A DNA stretch of 64,000 nt from Stenotrophomonas terrae (GCF_001431465.1 NZ_LDJJ01000014.1:1-64000), one strand, 5' to 3'; shown: positions 49,372 through 58,980, numbered from the stretch's first letter. Numbers and translations: made by a program. Notes: a model not told the origin generated them from the letters alone.

Positions 49372-50136
49372 TCAGCGCAGGCTGTTGGCGGGTACTTCGA
49401 CTTCCATTTCCACCGCCAGATGGTCCGAATGCGCGGCGGGAACGGCGCGCGTATCGAGCATCTTCATGGTGTCGGAGATCAGGATGTGGTCGATGGCGCG
49501 GTCCGGGCCCCAGCTGGGGAAGGTCGGCACCACGCAGCTGGGCGGCTGCAGGCGGGTCTTGTGGTACAGCACGCGCATTTCCGGGCGGTCGGCCTTGCAG
49601 TTGAAGTCGCCCATCAGCACGGCGTTGGGGTAGTCGGCCAGCACGTCGGAGATGAAATCCAGCTGCGACAGCCGTGAGCCGGTGCCCAGTGACAGATGCG
49701 CCACCGCCACGGTCAGGCCTTCGTCGCCATCGCCGTAGCGGGCCACCAGCAGGCCACGGCCGCCGATGCGGCCGGGCAGGGCGTGATCCTGTACTTCCAC
49801 CGGTTCCAGCCGGCTCAGCAGGCCATTGGCGCTGGAGGCCACGCCGCCCATGCGGCGGTTGGGCTGGTGGGCCCAATAATTGAAGCCGGCACGTTCGGCC
49901 AGGTAATGGGTCTGGTTGGTGAAGCCCGAGCGCAGGCTGCCCGGGTCGGCTTCCTGCAGGCCGACGATATCGCGGCCGCTGGCAAGCTTGGCGATCGCGT
50001 CCAGGCTGGAGCGCTTCTGCCCGGCAGGCAGGGCATGCGACCAGCTACGGGTTACGTAGTCGCTGTAGCGGCGGGTGCTGGAGCCGGCCTGGATGTTGGC
50101 GGTCAGCAAGCGCAATGTCTGGGTGGGGGATTTCAC
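49372..50136 (-). CDS. Endonuclease/exonuclease/phosphatase-family protein
   Basis: The 254-residue protein has the DNase I-like fold motifs: LLTANIQAG near the start, VGLQEAD with metal-binding Glu, VAVAHLS, LMGDFNCKAD and the C-terminal IDHILIS with AHSDHLAVEMEV. No signal peptide is seen, so it is cytoplasmic. Families with this fold include DNA repair nucleases and phospholipid or inositol phosphatases; the specific substrate cannot be read. The GTG start at 50136 lies 15 bp from a hairpin that follows dsbA. The ribosome binding site is weak. It may be co-transcribed with the dsbA genes by read-through. Confidence 0.85.
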   Translation of the reverse strand: MKSPTQTLRLLTANIQAGSSTRRYSDYVTRSWSHALPAGQKRSSLDAIAKLASGRDIVGLQEADPGSLRSGFTNQTHYLAERAGFNYWAHQPNRRMGGVASSANGLLSRLEPVEVQDHALPGRIGGRGLLVARYGDGDEGLTVAVAHLSLGTGSRLSQLDFISDVLADYPNAVLMGDFNCKADRPEMRVLYHKTRLQPPSCVVPTFPSWGPDRAIDHILISDTMKMLDTRAVPAAHSDHLAVEMEVEVPANSLR

Positions 50137-50150
50137 GGCAGGTCGAACTC

Positions 50151-50174
50151 AAGGGCCTCGTTACCGAGGCCCTT
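50151..50174 (-). terminator. Hairpin after the first dsbA
   Basis: AAGGGCCTCG and CGAGGCCCTT flank TTAC in a perfect 10-bp stem, 7 bp past the dsbA stop. The trailing bases are not T-rich on the minus strand, so termination may be partial. Confidence 0.6.
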
Positions 50175-50180
50175 GATACC

Positions 50181-50993
50181 TCACTTGGCGTTGGCGGCGC
50201 GTTCGCGCGCGATCAGGTGGTCGGCAATGCGGAGCATGTCTTCATAGCCCTTGCCCTTGACCAGGTACTTGCCGTTGATGATCAGCGACGGAGTACCGGT
50301 GATCTTGCTGCGCTGGGCGAACTGCTTGCCTCGGTTGACCTTGGCGGCGACGCCGAAGCTGCCCATGGTGTCGGCGAAGGTCTTGGGATCGACGCCGTAC
50401 TTGCCGTAGAAGTTGGCGATGTCCTGGACCGAATCGCTGCCGCGCTCACCCTTCAGGGTCTGCTCGATGTGGATGGCCGAGTACAGCGCGTCGTGGGTTT
50501 TTTCCTGCACGCCCAGGGTTTCAGCGGCGTAGAAGGCACGTGCGTAGTTGTCCCAGGTACCGCCAAAGGCGGCCGGCACGTAGACGAAGCTCACGTCGGA
50601 GGGCAGGCCGGCCTTCCACGAGCTGATCAGCGGCTGGAAGCGGGCGCAGGCCGGGCAGACGTAGCCGAAGATCTCGGCCACTTCGACCTTGCCGGTGGCC
50701 GGCTGGAACGGCTGGCCGCCTTCGATCACAACGAAGTCGGTGCCGGCAACCGGGTCCGGGCCGACCAGGCGGGCCTGGGCCGGAACCGGCGGAGCGACGG
50801 GGGCATCGGTTGCGGCGGCGGCCGGTGCGCTGCTTGCTGCTGCGTCGGCAGCCGGTGCCGGAGTTGCGGCCGGAGCGGATTCGGTAGCGGCCGGGGCTGC
50901 CGGAGCGGTGGTGTCAGCGGTGCCATCCTGGGCTTTGCAGGCAACCATCAGCGGCAGCAGGGCGGTCAGGGCCAGGGCGAAGCGGATATTCAT
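50181..50993 (-). CDS. dsbA: DsbA-family thiol:disulfide oxidoreductase, lipoprotein form
   Basis: The 270-residue protein has a lipobox (LMVAC, Cys19), then an Ala/Pro-rich linker of about 50 residues (25-73), then a DsbA thioredoxin-like domain with active site CPAC (Cys113-Cys116). A cis-Pro loop is in ITGTPSLIINGKYLV. It should form disulfides in exported proteins while tethered to a membrane. The linker and CPAC rather than CPHC make it distinct from its neighbour; CPAC sites usually have different redox strength. ATG at 50993 has GGAG 9 nt before it. It lies downstream of the second dsbA gene and a hairpin. Confidence 0.92.
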   Translation of the reverse strand: MNIRFALALTALLPLMVACKAQDGTADTTAPAAPAATESAPAATPAPAADAAASSAPAAAATDAPVAPPVPAQARLVGPDPVAGTDFVVIEGGQPFQPATGKVEVAEIFGYVCPACARFQPLISSWKAGLPSDVSFVYVPAAFGGTWDNYARAFYAAETLGVQEKTHDALYSAIHIEQTLKGERGSDSVQDIANFYGKYGVDPKTFADTMGSFGVAAKVNRGKQFAQRSKITGTPSLIINGKYLVKGKGYEDMLRIADHLIARERAANAK

Positions 50994-51078
50994 CGGGAGG
51001 GATCTCCAGCAGGGTTTTGTTGGGGTGCCGGGCAGCGATGCCACGGCCGGCGCGCGCAGGGACGCATTATGGGCGTTG

Positions 51079-51110
51079 TCGGCTGAACCGGTAACCCGGA
51101 TTCAGCCGGC
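51079..51110 (-). other. Hairpin between the two dsbA genes
   Basis: CGGCTGAA and TTCAGCCG with an inner CGG/CCG pair form a stem 4 bp past the upstream dsbA stop. No T-run follows, so it may tune expression between the paralogues. Confidence 0.45.
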
Positions 51111-51113
51111 GAC

Positions 51114-51761
51114 TCAGCGGCGGTTGCCACTGCTGCGTTCGCGTGCCACCAGGGCGTCGGCGATGCGCAGGTTGTCGTCAAAGGTTTTGCCCTTGACCAG
51201 GTATTTGCCATTGATGATCAACGCCGGGGTGCCCGGCGGACGTACGCGAACGGCAAAGGCGCGGGCGTTCTTGACCTTGTCATCCACCTGCTGGCTGCGC
51301 AGCGCTTCGACATAGCGCTGCGGCTGCACACCGTACTGGGAATAGAAGGTGGCCAGTTCGTCTGGTGACACGTTCTGTGCCGGCAGGCTGTGCTGCTCGT
51401 GCAGGGCCTTGAACACGTCGGCATGGCTGCGCTTGGCCACACCTACCTGTTCGGCTGCATAGAAGGCACGGGCGTAGGAATCCCAGTAACCACCAAAGGC
51501 CGCCGGCACCGGGGTGAAGCGCACGTCTGCCGGCAGCTTGGCTGCCCAGGCTGCCAGCTGCGGCTCGAAATGGGCGCAATGCGGGCAGGTATAGCCGAAT
51601 ATCTCCACTACCTCGATCTTGCCCGCCAGCGGCGCAAACGGGCCCGGCTCGGCGATCAGCTCATAGTCCTGGCCTTCCACGGGCGCGGCAGCGGGGGCGG
51701 CCCAGACCAACAGCGGGGCTGTTGCCAGCAGCATCAGCAACAGTCGGGGGAACAGCTTCAT
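51114..51761 (-). CDS. dsbA: DsbA-family thiol:disulfide oxidoreductase, periplasmic form
   Basis: The 215-residue protein has a cleavable signal peptide (about 1-21) and a DsbA domain with CPHC (Cys59-Cys62), the classic oxidising site, and cis-Pro in RPPGTPALIING. It shares PAAFGGYWDSYARAFYAAEQVGV and the C-terminal KYLVKGK-x-D/E-D/N-LRIAD-L-ARER with the lipoprotein copy, so the pair arose by duplication. It should introduce disulfides into periplasmic proteins, re-oxidised by DsbB. It lies downstream of cytochrome c4, whose own terminator precedes it. Confidence 0.93.
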   Translation of the reverse strand: MKLFPRLLLMLLATAPLLVWAAPAAAPVEGQDYELIAEPGPFAPLAGKIEVVEIFGYTCPHCAHFEPQLAAWAAKLPADVRFTPVPAAFGGYWDSYARAFYAAEQVGVAKRSHADVFKALHEQHSLPAQNVSPDELATFYSQYGVQPQRYVEALRSQQVDDKVKNARAFAVRVRPPGTPALIINGKYLVKGKTFDDNLRIADALVARERSSGNRR

Positions 51762-51780
51762 CGTGGTGATTCTCCGTTGG

Positions 51781-51814
51781 AAAAACAGACGCCGACCTTG
51801 CGGCCGGCGTGTCT
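51781..51814 (-). terminator. Rho-independent terminator of the cytochrome c4 gene
   Basis: On the minus strand ACGCCG, a 10-nt loop and CGGCGT are extended by AGAC-type flanks and followed by CTGTTTTT. It lies about 40 bp past the cytochrome stop. Confidence 0.75.
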
Positions 51815-51854
51815 GCGTGGGCAGTTGCCGGGTCGCCGGAGCGACCGGCGGGTG

Positions 51855-52640
51855 TCAGGGTTGCGCGGCGGCGGTGGCTACCGTGGCGTCGTTGGCTCGA
51901 TCATGCAGACCTTGGATATAACTGGCCAGCGCCTGGATCTCCTGTTCGCTCAGCGCGTGGCTGATCTGGGCCATGATCTTGAACTGGGCGGCATCGGCCT
52001 CACCGGTCTGCCCGGCCTGGTAACGCTGCAGGCGCTGCACCACATAGCCGGCATGCTGGCCGCCGATATGCGGATAGGCCGGACCCGGGTTGCCGGCACC
52101 GGTCGGGCCGTGGCAGGCAATGCAGGCCGGAATGTTGCGGCTGCTGTCGCCGCCACGGTAGAGCTTCTGGCCCACTTCGAAGAACTTCATGCCCTGGTAC
52201 GGGCCTTCGCTGACGACGGCGTCATCGGCGACACCGGCCCCGGATTTCTGGGTGGCGAAGAAGGCACCTATATCGCGCATGTCCTGCGGGGTCATGCCCT
52301 GCACGAAGGGCAGCATTGCCGCCACCGCGCCTTCGTTGCGCTGGCCGCTGGCGATCAGCGCCAGCTCCTTGGCGATATAGCGCTCGCTCTGGCCGGCCAG
52401 GCGTGGGTAGATCTCCACCGCCGAGTTGCCGTCGGCACCGTGGCAGGCCGCACAGGTAGAGGCCTTGGCCTCGCCGGCCTTGGCGTCACCGGGCTTGGTC
52501 TTGCTGAAGTCGATCTCCAGCGAAGCGGTCTGGACGGGCGCATTGTCCGGCACGGGAGTGACCGAGCTCTGGGCAAAGGCGACGGCGGCGATTACAGGGA
52601 CTACCAATGCAGCAACGGCAAGAACACGAGCATGGCGCAT
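51855..52640 (-). CDS. Dihaem cytochrome c4
   Basis: The 261-residue exported protein has a signal peptide (about 1-23) and two class I cytochrome domains with haem sites CAACHG (Cys63-His67) and CIACHG (Cys173-His177). Distal methionines are likely in AMLPFVQGMTP and KIMAQISHAL. Cytochrome c4 passes electrons to terminal oxidases in the periplasm. The DsbA proteins encoded next to it would affect cysteine chemistry during haem attachment, so the grouping makes sense. ATG at 52640 has GGAG 7 nt upstream; the upstream frame would run into engB. It diverges from engB. Confidence 0.93.
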   Translation of the reverse strand: MRHARVLAVAALVVPVIAAVAFAQSSVTPVPDNAPVQTASLEIDFSKTKPGDAKAGEAKASTCAACHGADGNSAVEIYPRLAGQSERYIAKELALIASGQRNEGAVAAMLPFVQGMTPQDMRDIGAFFATQKSGAGVADDAVVSEGPYQGMKFFEVGQKLYRGGDSSRNIPACIACHGPTGAGNPGPAYPHIGGQHAGYVVQRLQRYQAGQTGEADAAQFKIMAQISHALSEQEIQALASYIQGLHDRANDATVATAAAQP

Positions 52641-52806
52641 GCTGAAGCTCCGTGTGGACCGGGCCGGGCGGGGCTTTCCGCCGGCATCAACCGGATTATC
52701 AACGGCGTTTCGCGGCACGGTCAACGCAGCAGTGCAGCAAAATCGGCCGGCAGGGCCGCCCGGAAGGGTACGGAAGCCGACGCGCGGCGCCGCAACATGC
52801 GATCCT

Positions 52807-53438
<632 letters not shown>

Positions 53439-53454
<16 letters not shown>

Positions 53455-53587
53455 GCTGCGAAGCCGACAATGCTCGGCTTGTGGGAGCGGCGTAAGCCGC
53501 GAAGCCGACAATGCCTGGATTGTAGGAGCGGCGTAAGCCGCGAAGCTGGCAATGCCTGGATTGTAGGAGCGGCGTAAGCCGCGAAGC
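53439..53587. repeat. Four direct REP copies starting inside engB
   Basis: REP cores start at about 53439, 53480, 53521 and 53562, 41 bp apart, separated by CGACAATGC-type spacers. The first (GGGAGCGCAGTAAGCTGCGAAGC) is degenerate and contains the engB stop codon TAA. All copies share orientation, unlike the inverted pairs elsewhere. Confidence 0.85.
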
Positions 53588-53614
53588 TGACCAACTCCCA
53601 GGTCTTAGCCATAG

Positions 53615-53648
53615 AAAACGCCGCCATATCAGGGCGGCGTTTTGTTTT
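53615..53648 (+). terminator. Rho-independent terminator after engB and its REP copies
   Basis: AAAACGCCGCC (53615-53625), loop ATATCAG, and GGCGGCGTTTT followed by GTTTTTGG form a strong stem with a T-rich tail. The REP copies are therefore transcribed in the 3' UTR. Confidence 0.85.
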
Positions 53649-53685
53649 TGGTTTGGTTGTTGTGAGAGCGGAAGCCAGATCCAGG

Positions 53686-53757
53686 GCCAAAGCCAAAGCC
53701 AAAGCCAAAGCCAAAGCTCCCCTCACCCCTACCCCTCTCCCGTAAACGGGAGAGGGG
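53686..53757. repeat. GCCAAA hexanucleotide repeat and CCCCTCTCCCG palindrome
   Basis: Five perfect GCCAAA units at 53686-53715 precede a hairpin CCCCTCTCCCG-TAAA-CGGGAGAGGGG at 53732-53757, the same family as at 96-121. The following 53758-53836 continues as degenerate AGCAACAGC/AAGCCA repeats up to the stop of the minus-strand hydrolase. I see no gene here. Confidence 0.75.
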
Positions 53758-53836
53758 ACAGCAATAGCAAAATCAAAAGCCAAGCCAGCAGCAACAGCGA
53801 AGCCAAGCCAACAGCAATAGCCAAGCCCAGCCCTGC

Positions 53837-54811
53837 TTATCGCTTCAACGGCGAAAACTCGCCCGGCACCCACGCAAACGCCTCAGCTTCGCGACGTACA
53901 TGCCCCAGGCCCGGGAATGGCAGGTGCGCGCCGGCGACCCACCAGCCCTGATCGGAAGCTTCCGCCATCAAGCGCCGCCGGCTGGCAATCGCGGCGGTGC
54001 GGTCGCTGTCGGCCTCGTATGCGGCGTCGGGGCGGGCGAACTGGACGGCGTGGAAATGCACGATGTCGCCCCACACCAGCAACTTCTGGCCGTTGCCGCC
54101 GTCCAGCAGGTAGGAGACATGGCCGGGGGTATGGCCGTGGCTGTCCAGAGCGGTGATGCCCGTCGGCAGGCGCTCAGCAGGGGTGAACCTGTGCAGCTTG
54201 CCGGTGGCGACATACGGGGCCACCGCGTTGCGTGCCATGCCGAAGGCCATGCGGACCTGTTGCGGGGCGGTGGCTTCGCTGGCCGGGTCCAGCCAGTAGC
54301 TGGCGTCGGCCTGCGACAGCCATACCGTGGCATTGGGATACGCGGCCTTGCCCTGCGCATCCAGCAGCCCACACATATGGTCGGGGTGGGCATGGGTCAG
54401 CAGCACGTCATCGACCTCGGCCGGGTCGTAGCCGGCAGCGCGCAGATTGCCCAGCACCTGGCCCAGGCCGGGTCCAAAGCAGGCCGCGGTGCCGGTGTCG
54501 ATCAGGCTCAGGTGATCGCCGCGCTGTACCAGATAGGCGTTGACCGCGGTCTGCAAGCCCTGTGCGTCTTCCGGCACATAGCGGTGATCGAGCAGGCGGG
54601 TGACCGCGGTTGGATCAACCCCCACCAGTTCCTGCCGGCCCAGTGCCACCGTGCCGTCGAACAGGGCGGTGATCTGTAGCTCACCGATCTGCTGGTGATA
54701 CACGCCGGCTACCTGCTGCTGCGCGCCGTGCGGGCTGCGCGCCTGGGCACCGCAACTGAGTGCAAGCATCAGCAGGGCGGCGGCAATCGTGTGCGAGGGG
54801 CGGATGGGCAT
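53837..54811 (-). CDS. Exported MBL-fold metallo-hydrolase
   Basis: The 324-residue protein has a signal peptide (about 1-24) and the metallo-beta-lactamase superfamily motif THAHPDH (His140, His142, Asp144, His145). Further ligands lie in DSHGHTPGHVSYLL and LVWGDIVHFHAV, and a late His in VAGAHLPFPG. It resembles periplasmic lactonase-type hydrolases (quorum-quenching AHL lactonases) more than true beta-lactamases. It lacks the 221-240 features of subclass B enzymes. A cysteine in LALSC could also make it a lipoprotein. The AraC-family regulator gene lies 100 bp upstream on the same strand. The substrate is unknown. Confidence 0.8.
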   Translation of the reverse strand: MPIRPSHTIAAALLMLALSCGAQARSPHGAQQQVAGVYHQQIGELQITALFDGTVALGRQELVGVDPTAVTRLLDHRYVPEDAQGLQTAVNAYLVQRGDHLSLIDTGTAACFGPGLGQVLGNLRAAGYDPAEVDDVLLTHAHPDHMCGLLDAQGKAAYPNATVWLSQADASYWLDPASEATAPQQVRMAFGMARNAVAPYVATGKLHRFTPAERLPTGITALDSHGHTPGHVSYLLDGGNGQKLLVWGDIVHFHAVQFARPDAAYEADSDRTAAIASRRRLMAEASDQGWWVAGAHLPFPGLGHVRREAEAFAWVPGEFSPLKR

Positions 54812-54911
54812 GGGGGTTCCTGCGGGGGCGGCATTGCCGCGGGACCTTCATGCTGCGCTGCTCGCCTGCCGCGATTCGCTCACAATGACGCGCGAACTGC
54901 TCGCCGCGCGA

Positions 54912-55745
54912 TCAACTATTGCCGATGGCCGCCGGCTCCAGCCCATAGCGCGCGCTGAAACGTTTATTGAAACTGCCCAGCGAGCGGTAGCCGGCGCGCG
55001 CTGCTACGGTCTTCAAGGGCAGCCGGGTGGTGTAGAGCAGCTGCATGGCATGGGCGAGGCGGGCGTCGGCAACCAGCCCGCGCACGCTGAGCTGTTCGCC
55101 GGCCAGGCGCCGCCGCAGGGTGGCGCCGCTGATGCCCAGATGCGATTCGAAATCACGTGATTGCCAATCGCGCTCCGGTTGCGCGGCCACCAGGTCACGG
55201 ATGCGATCGCCCAGCCCGGGTTCGGGTGCGATCAGCAGGCTGCCGTGGCCGCGCCGGCAGAACGCCACCACCAGCGTCGCCAACGCCAGCCGTGCTTCAA
55301 CGTAGTGACCGTGCTGCAGTGCCTGCCGCCATTGCAGCAGCGCGGCCGCGTGCTCGGCCAGCCGCAACCGCGCCAGCGCAGGGCCGGACTCGGGCAGGGG
55401 CTCGCTCCACAGGGCACGGGCTGCGGCCAGTACTTCCGGGCACAAGGGCACGATGGCGGTCAGATACAGGCCGCTGTGCGGGTCCGGGATGTTGACTACA
55501 TCGATGCGGCAGCGGCGGTTGATCAGGAACAGGTCGCCGGGCGCGAATTCCAGGGTCTGCTGCGCGGTACGCACCTGTTTGCGCCCCTGCAGCAGGATGG
55601 CGAACTGCGGCTGCGGGATTTCCACCGAACTGGCGCCGTGCTCGGCGCGTGCGGTGATGCAGGCATAGCCTTCGGCACGCTGGCAATCCACCAGCGAGGA
55701 CAGCTGGGCCAATACGCTGAGTGTGGCGTCGGCTTCGGCGTTCAT
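54912..55745 (-). CDS. AraC-family transcriptional regulator
   Basis: The 277-residue protein has an N-terminal cupin-like ligand domain of the AraC_N type (about 20-170, QFAILLQGRKQV and EFAPGDLFLINRR) and a C-terminal double HTH. The HTH region has RDFESHLGISGATLRRRL and RAGYRSLGSFNKRFSARYG as helices. It likely controls the downstream metallo-hydrolase gene (same strand, 100 bp). The VIT transporter gene ends 3 bp before its start, so regulator and transporter may be co-transcribed. No operator is recognised. Confidence 0.88.
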   Translation of the reverse strand: MNAEADATLSVLAQLSSLVDCQRAEGYACITARAEHGASSVEIPQPQFAILLQGRKQVRTAQQTLEFAPGDLFLINRRCRIDVVNIPDPHSGLYLTAIVPLCPEVLAAARALWSEPLPESGPALARLRLAEHAAALLQWRQALQHGHYVEARLALATLVVAFCRRGHGSLLIAPEPGLGDRIRDLVAAQPERDWQSRDFESHLGISGATLRRRLAGEQLSVRGLVADARLAHAMQLLYTTRLPLKTVAARAGYRSLGSFNKRFSARYGLEPAAIGNS

Positions 55746-55748
55746 CGC

Positions 55749-56447
55749 TTACACGGTGATCTTGAACAGGTGACCGATGGCCGAGGCCGCGGCCATCGCC
55801 AGCGCGCCCCAGAACACCACCCGCAGCGCGCCGCGCAGGGGCTGCGCGCCACCGGCGCGGGCCGCCAGTGCACCGGTGATGCATAGCCCGACAATGGTGG
55901 CGGCGGTGGTGGTTTCCGCCACCCATGCGGGCGCTGCCAGCAAGGCGGTCAGTACCGGTAGTGCGGCACCAACGATGAAGGCGCTGGCGGACGCTGCCGC
56001 AGCCTGCAGGGGGCGGGCGCGCAGTTGGTCGGTGATGCCGAGCTCATCGCGGGCATGGGCGGCGAGGGCATCGTGGTCGGTGAGTTGTTCGGCGACCTGC
56101 CAGGCCAGATCAGGGCTGAGCCCGCGCCGGCGATAGATGCCGGCCAGCTCTTCCAGCTCGCTGTGCGGGTCTTCGTGCAGTTCGCGCTGCTCCCGCGCCA
56201 GCTCGGCGCGTTCGGCATCGGCCTGCGACATCACCGAGACATATTCCCCGGCCGCCATCGACATGGCCCCGGCGACGGTGCCGGCGACGCCGGTGGCCAG
56301 GATGGCCGAGGGGCTGGCACCGCCGGCGGCGACGCCAACCACCAGGCCGGCGACCGAGACAATGCCGTCATTGGCGCCCAGCACGGCGGCGCGCAGCCAG
56401 CCGATGCGCTCGGAACGATGGGTTTCACGGTGACTGTTGCGGCTCAT
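55749..56447 (-). CDS. VIT1/CCC1-family membrane transporter
   Basis: The 232-residue protein has the VIT family features. An N-terminal ERIGWLRAAVLGANDGIVSVAGLVVGVAAGG helix is followed by a second helix with MSMAAGEYVSVMSQ, a cytoplasmic helical loop rich in Glu and His (ELAREQRELHEDPHSELEELAGIYRRRGL), and three more helices. These proteins move iron or manganese out of the cytoplasm. ATG at 56447 begins the family motif; a longer frame is rejected. The AraC gene follows 3 bp later. Confidence 0.88.
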   Translation of the reverse strand: MSRNSHRETHRSERIGWLRAAVLGANDGIVSVAGLVVGVAAGGASPSAILATGVAGTVAGAMSMAAGEYVSVMSQADAERAELAREQRELHEDPHSELEELAGIYRRRGLSPDLAWQVAEQLTDHDALAAHARDELGITDQLRARPLQAAAASASAFIVGAALPVLTALLAAPAWVAETTTAATIVGLCITGALAARAGGAQPLRGALRVVFWGALAMAAASAIGHLFKITV

Positions 56448-56650
56448 GTGCACAGTGTAGGACGGGCGCCCCGGCAAACGCGGAATGACTCGCAGGCGCA
56501 GTCGCGCAGGCGGTCAAGTCTGCTTTTATAGGATGCTGAAAACTGTTGCCGTGACACGATGGCAATCTAGGCCGCGATATAGTGCGCCCTTGCGATGGCG
56601 GGGGCTGGCCCCCACCTTCCCGCCCTGAACAGAATTCTGCGAGTCTGCCC

Positions 56651-58015
56651 TTGTCGAGCCCGAGCCACGTCGCTGATACCCCCATCTCCCACCGCGACCA
56701 GTTGGTCGAGAGCATTGCCTCGGGCGAAAAGCCCAAGTCGCAATGGCGGATCGGTACGGAGCACGAGAAGTTCGGCTTCCGTCTGGATGACCTGCGCCCG
56801 CCCACCTTTGAAGGTGAGCGCGGCATCAATGCGCTGCTCAATGGGCTGACCCGCTTCGGCTGGGAGCCAGTGCAGGAAGATGGCAACACCATCGCCCTGC
56901 TGCGCGATGGCGCCTCGGTGACGCTGGAGCCGGCCGGGCAGCTGGAGCTTTCTGGCGGTGCCTTGCTGACCCTGCATGACACCTGCATGGAAACCGGCAG
57001 CCACCTCAATGAAGTGGCGCAGGTGGCCGGCGAACTGCAGCTGGGTTTCCTCGGCATGGGCTTCCAGCCCAAGTGGACGCGTGCCGACATGCCGTGGATG
57101 CCCAAGGGCCGCTACCAGATCATGAAGAACTACATGCCCAAGGTCGGCTCGCTCGGCCTGGACATGATGACCCGCACCTGCACGGTGCAGGTCAACCTGG
57201 ATTACGCCAGCGAAGCGGACATGGTGAAGAAGTTCCGCGTGTCGCTGGCGCTGCAGCCCATTGCCACCGCGCTGTTCGCCGATTCGCCGTTCACCGAAGG
57301 CAAGCCCAATGGCTACCTGAGCTACCGCTCGCACATCTGGACCGATACCGATCCGGACCGTACCGGCATGCTTGATTTCGTGTTCGAGGATGGCTTCGGC
57401 TACGAGCGTTACGTCGACTATCTGCTGGATGTGCCGATGTACTTCTCCTACCGCGATGGCATCTACCACGACGCCAGCGGGCAGAGCTTCCGTGACTTCA
57501 TGCAGGGCAAGCTGCCGGCCTTGCCGGGTGCGATGCCGACCCTGCGTGACTGGTCGGACCACACCACCACCGCATTCCCGGAAGTGCGGCTGAAGAAGTA
57601 CCTGGAAATGCGCGGCGCCGACAGTGGCCCGTGGAGCCGGATCTGCGCCTTGCCGGCATTCTGGGTGGGGCTGCTGTACGACGAGACCGCATTGAATGCT
57701 GCCTGGGACCTGGTCAAGGATTTCAGTCTGGCCGAGCGCAACGTGCTGCGTGATGGCGTACCGAAGCATGCGATGAACCTGCCGTTCCGCAATGGCACGG
57801 TACGTGACCTGGCGCGTGAGGCCTTGGCGATTTCGCGCGATGGCCTGCGTCGTCGTGCCGCGCTCAATGCCGATGGCCAGGATGAAACGCGTTTCCTGGA
57901 TGTATTGCAGGAGATCGTGGATTCGGGCAAGACCGCCGCCGAGCGCAAGCTGGAGCTGTTCCATGGCCGCTGGAATGGCAGCGTGGATCCGTTGTTTGCC
58001 GAGTTCGCGTACTGA
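56651..58015 (+). CDS. gshA: Glutamate-cysteine ligase (plant/proteobacterial GCS2-like)
   Basis: GshA makes gamma-glutamylcysteine, the first step of glutathione synthesis. The 454-residue protein resembles the plant and alphaproteobacterial/Xanthomonas type: [54 protein letters not shown] and [11 protein letters not shown] are its signatures. The start is TTG at 56651, 8 nt after GCGAG; no ATG lies upstream in frame near the conserved region. The gene stands alone, divergent from the VIT transporter. The unusual start could keep expression low, but that is a guess. Confidence 0.92.
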   Translation: MSSPSHVADTPISHRDQLVESIASGEKPKSQWRIGTEHEKFGFRLDDLRPPTFEGERGINALLNGLTRFGWEPVQEDGNTIALLRDGASVTLEPAGQLELSGGALLTLHDTCMETGSHLNEVAQVAGELQLGFLGMGFQPKWTRADMPWMPKGRYQIMKNYMPKVGSLGLDMMTRTCTVQVNLDYASEADMVKKFRVSLALQPIATALFADSPFTEGKPNGYLSYRSHIWTDTDPDRTGMLDFVFEDGFGYERYVDYLLDVPMYFSYRDGIYHDASGQSFRDFMQGKLPALPGAMPTLRDWSDHTTTAFPEVRLKKYLEMRGADSGPWSRICALPAFWVGLLYDETALNAAWDLVKDFSLAERNVLRDGVPKHAMNLPFRNGTVRDLAREALAISRDGLRRRAALNADGQDETRFLDVLQEIVDSGKTAAERKLELFHGRWNGSVDPLFAEFAY

Positions 58016-58058
58016 TATCAGCCTGCGCGGGTTGCGCCGGCTGCCTGCAGGTTCTCTG

Positions 58059-58200
58059 TTACCCACAGGGCAGGCTGAGTACCGCGCGCAGTCCACCTTC
58101 GGCGCGGTTGAGCAGTCGCAGGCTGCCACCATGGTCCAGCACCTCCGCGTGCGCCACCGATAGACCCAGGCCACTCCAACGCTGCTGCGCGGGCGCTGAA
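58059..58200 (-). pseudogene. Remnant of a histidine kinase C-terminus
   Basis: Read on the minus strand, about 45 residues match the end of a HATPase domain: RWSGLGLSVAHAEVLDHG, then GSLRLLNRAEGG and AVLSLPCG before a stop at 58059-58061. The G2 box (GLGLS) and the following helix are intact, but no start codon, H-box, N-box or D-box precede them; the frame has no recognisable kinase sequence upstream. It looks like the last piece of a deleted sensor kinase between gshA and the GST gene. Confidence 0.7.
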
Positions 58201-58270
58201 CAGGCGTTGATGGTCGTTGGCGTGGGCCGCGTAGTTGCTAGACTGCCGACTCCTTCCGGGAGTCAAACGC

Positions 58271-58909
58271 ATGGGCAGCACGGCTGAAGAGATCGTCTTC
58301 TACACCAACCCGATGTCGCGCGGCCGCATCGTGCGCTGGATGCTGGAAGAACTCGGGCAGCCGTACCGCACCGAAGTGCTGGAGTTCGGCAAAAGCATGA
58401 AGGCGCCGGAATTTCTGGCCATCAACCCGATGGGCAAGGTGCCTACCATCGTCCATCGCGGCGTGGTGGTGACCGAGGCGGCGGCGATATGTGCGTATCT
58501 GGCCGATGCGTTTCCTGTTGCCGGGCTGGCGCCGGCATTGGACGATCCGCTGCGGGGCAGCTACCTGCGTTGGTTGTTCTTCGCCGCAGGCCCGGTGGAA
58601 GCGGCGATCAGCGCCAAGGCCTTCGGTGCGTTGCCGCCGCCGGAGAAAGCAGGCTCGCTCGGCTATGGCAGTTTTGAACAGATGACCGATACCTTGGAGC
58701 AGGCCGCTGCCGGCGCCTCTCCCTGGTTGCTGGGCGAACGCTTCAGTGCCGCCGACGTCTATGTGGGCAGCCAGGTGCTGTGGGGGCAGATGTTCAAGAC
58801 CTTGCCCGAGCGCGATGCATTCAGTTGCTATGGCGAACAGCTGCGGGCACGACCGGCATGGCAGCGCGCCGCAGCACTGGATGACGCGCTGATTCCGTCG
58901 CGCGCCTGA
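58271..58909 (+). CDS. Glutathione S-transferase family protein
   Basis: The 212-residue protein has an N-terminal thioredoxin-like GST domain (FYTNPMSRGRIVRWMLEELG, KVPTIVHRGVVVTEAAAICAYLAD) and a helical C-terminal domain (about 90-205). Ser17 in NPMSRG is at the place of the catalytic Ser/Tyr of several bacterial GSTs. The cis-Pro is in GKVPTI. Substrates are unknown. Its proximity to gshA fits a glutathione-linked role. The kinase remnant lies between them. ATG at 58271 suits family length. Confidence 0.88.
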   Translation: MGSTAEEIVFYTNPMSRGRIVRWMLEELGQPYRTEVLEFGKSMKAPEFLAINPMGKVPTIVHRGVVVTEAAAICAYLADAFPVAGLAPALDDPLRGSYLRWLFFAAGPVEAAISAKAFGALPPPEKAGSLGYGSFEQMTDTLEQAAAGASPWLLGERFSAADVYVGSQVLWGQMFKTLPERDAFSCYGEQLRARPAWQRAAALDDALIPSRA

Positions 58910-58980
58910 TCAGGGACGCGGCCGCTTCAGGTTGAAGGTAACGCGGCTGGCCCCCAGGCTGGCCACTGCCGCGTGCACGC

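Noticed and set aside
53837..54811. Reading the exported MBL-fold protein as a beta-lactamase
   Set aside because: It has HAHPDH but no B1, B2 or B3 signature around the second and third ligand regions. A lactonase or other hydrolase role is more likely.
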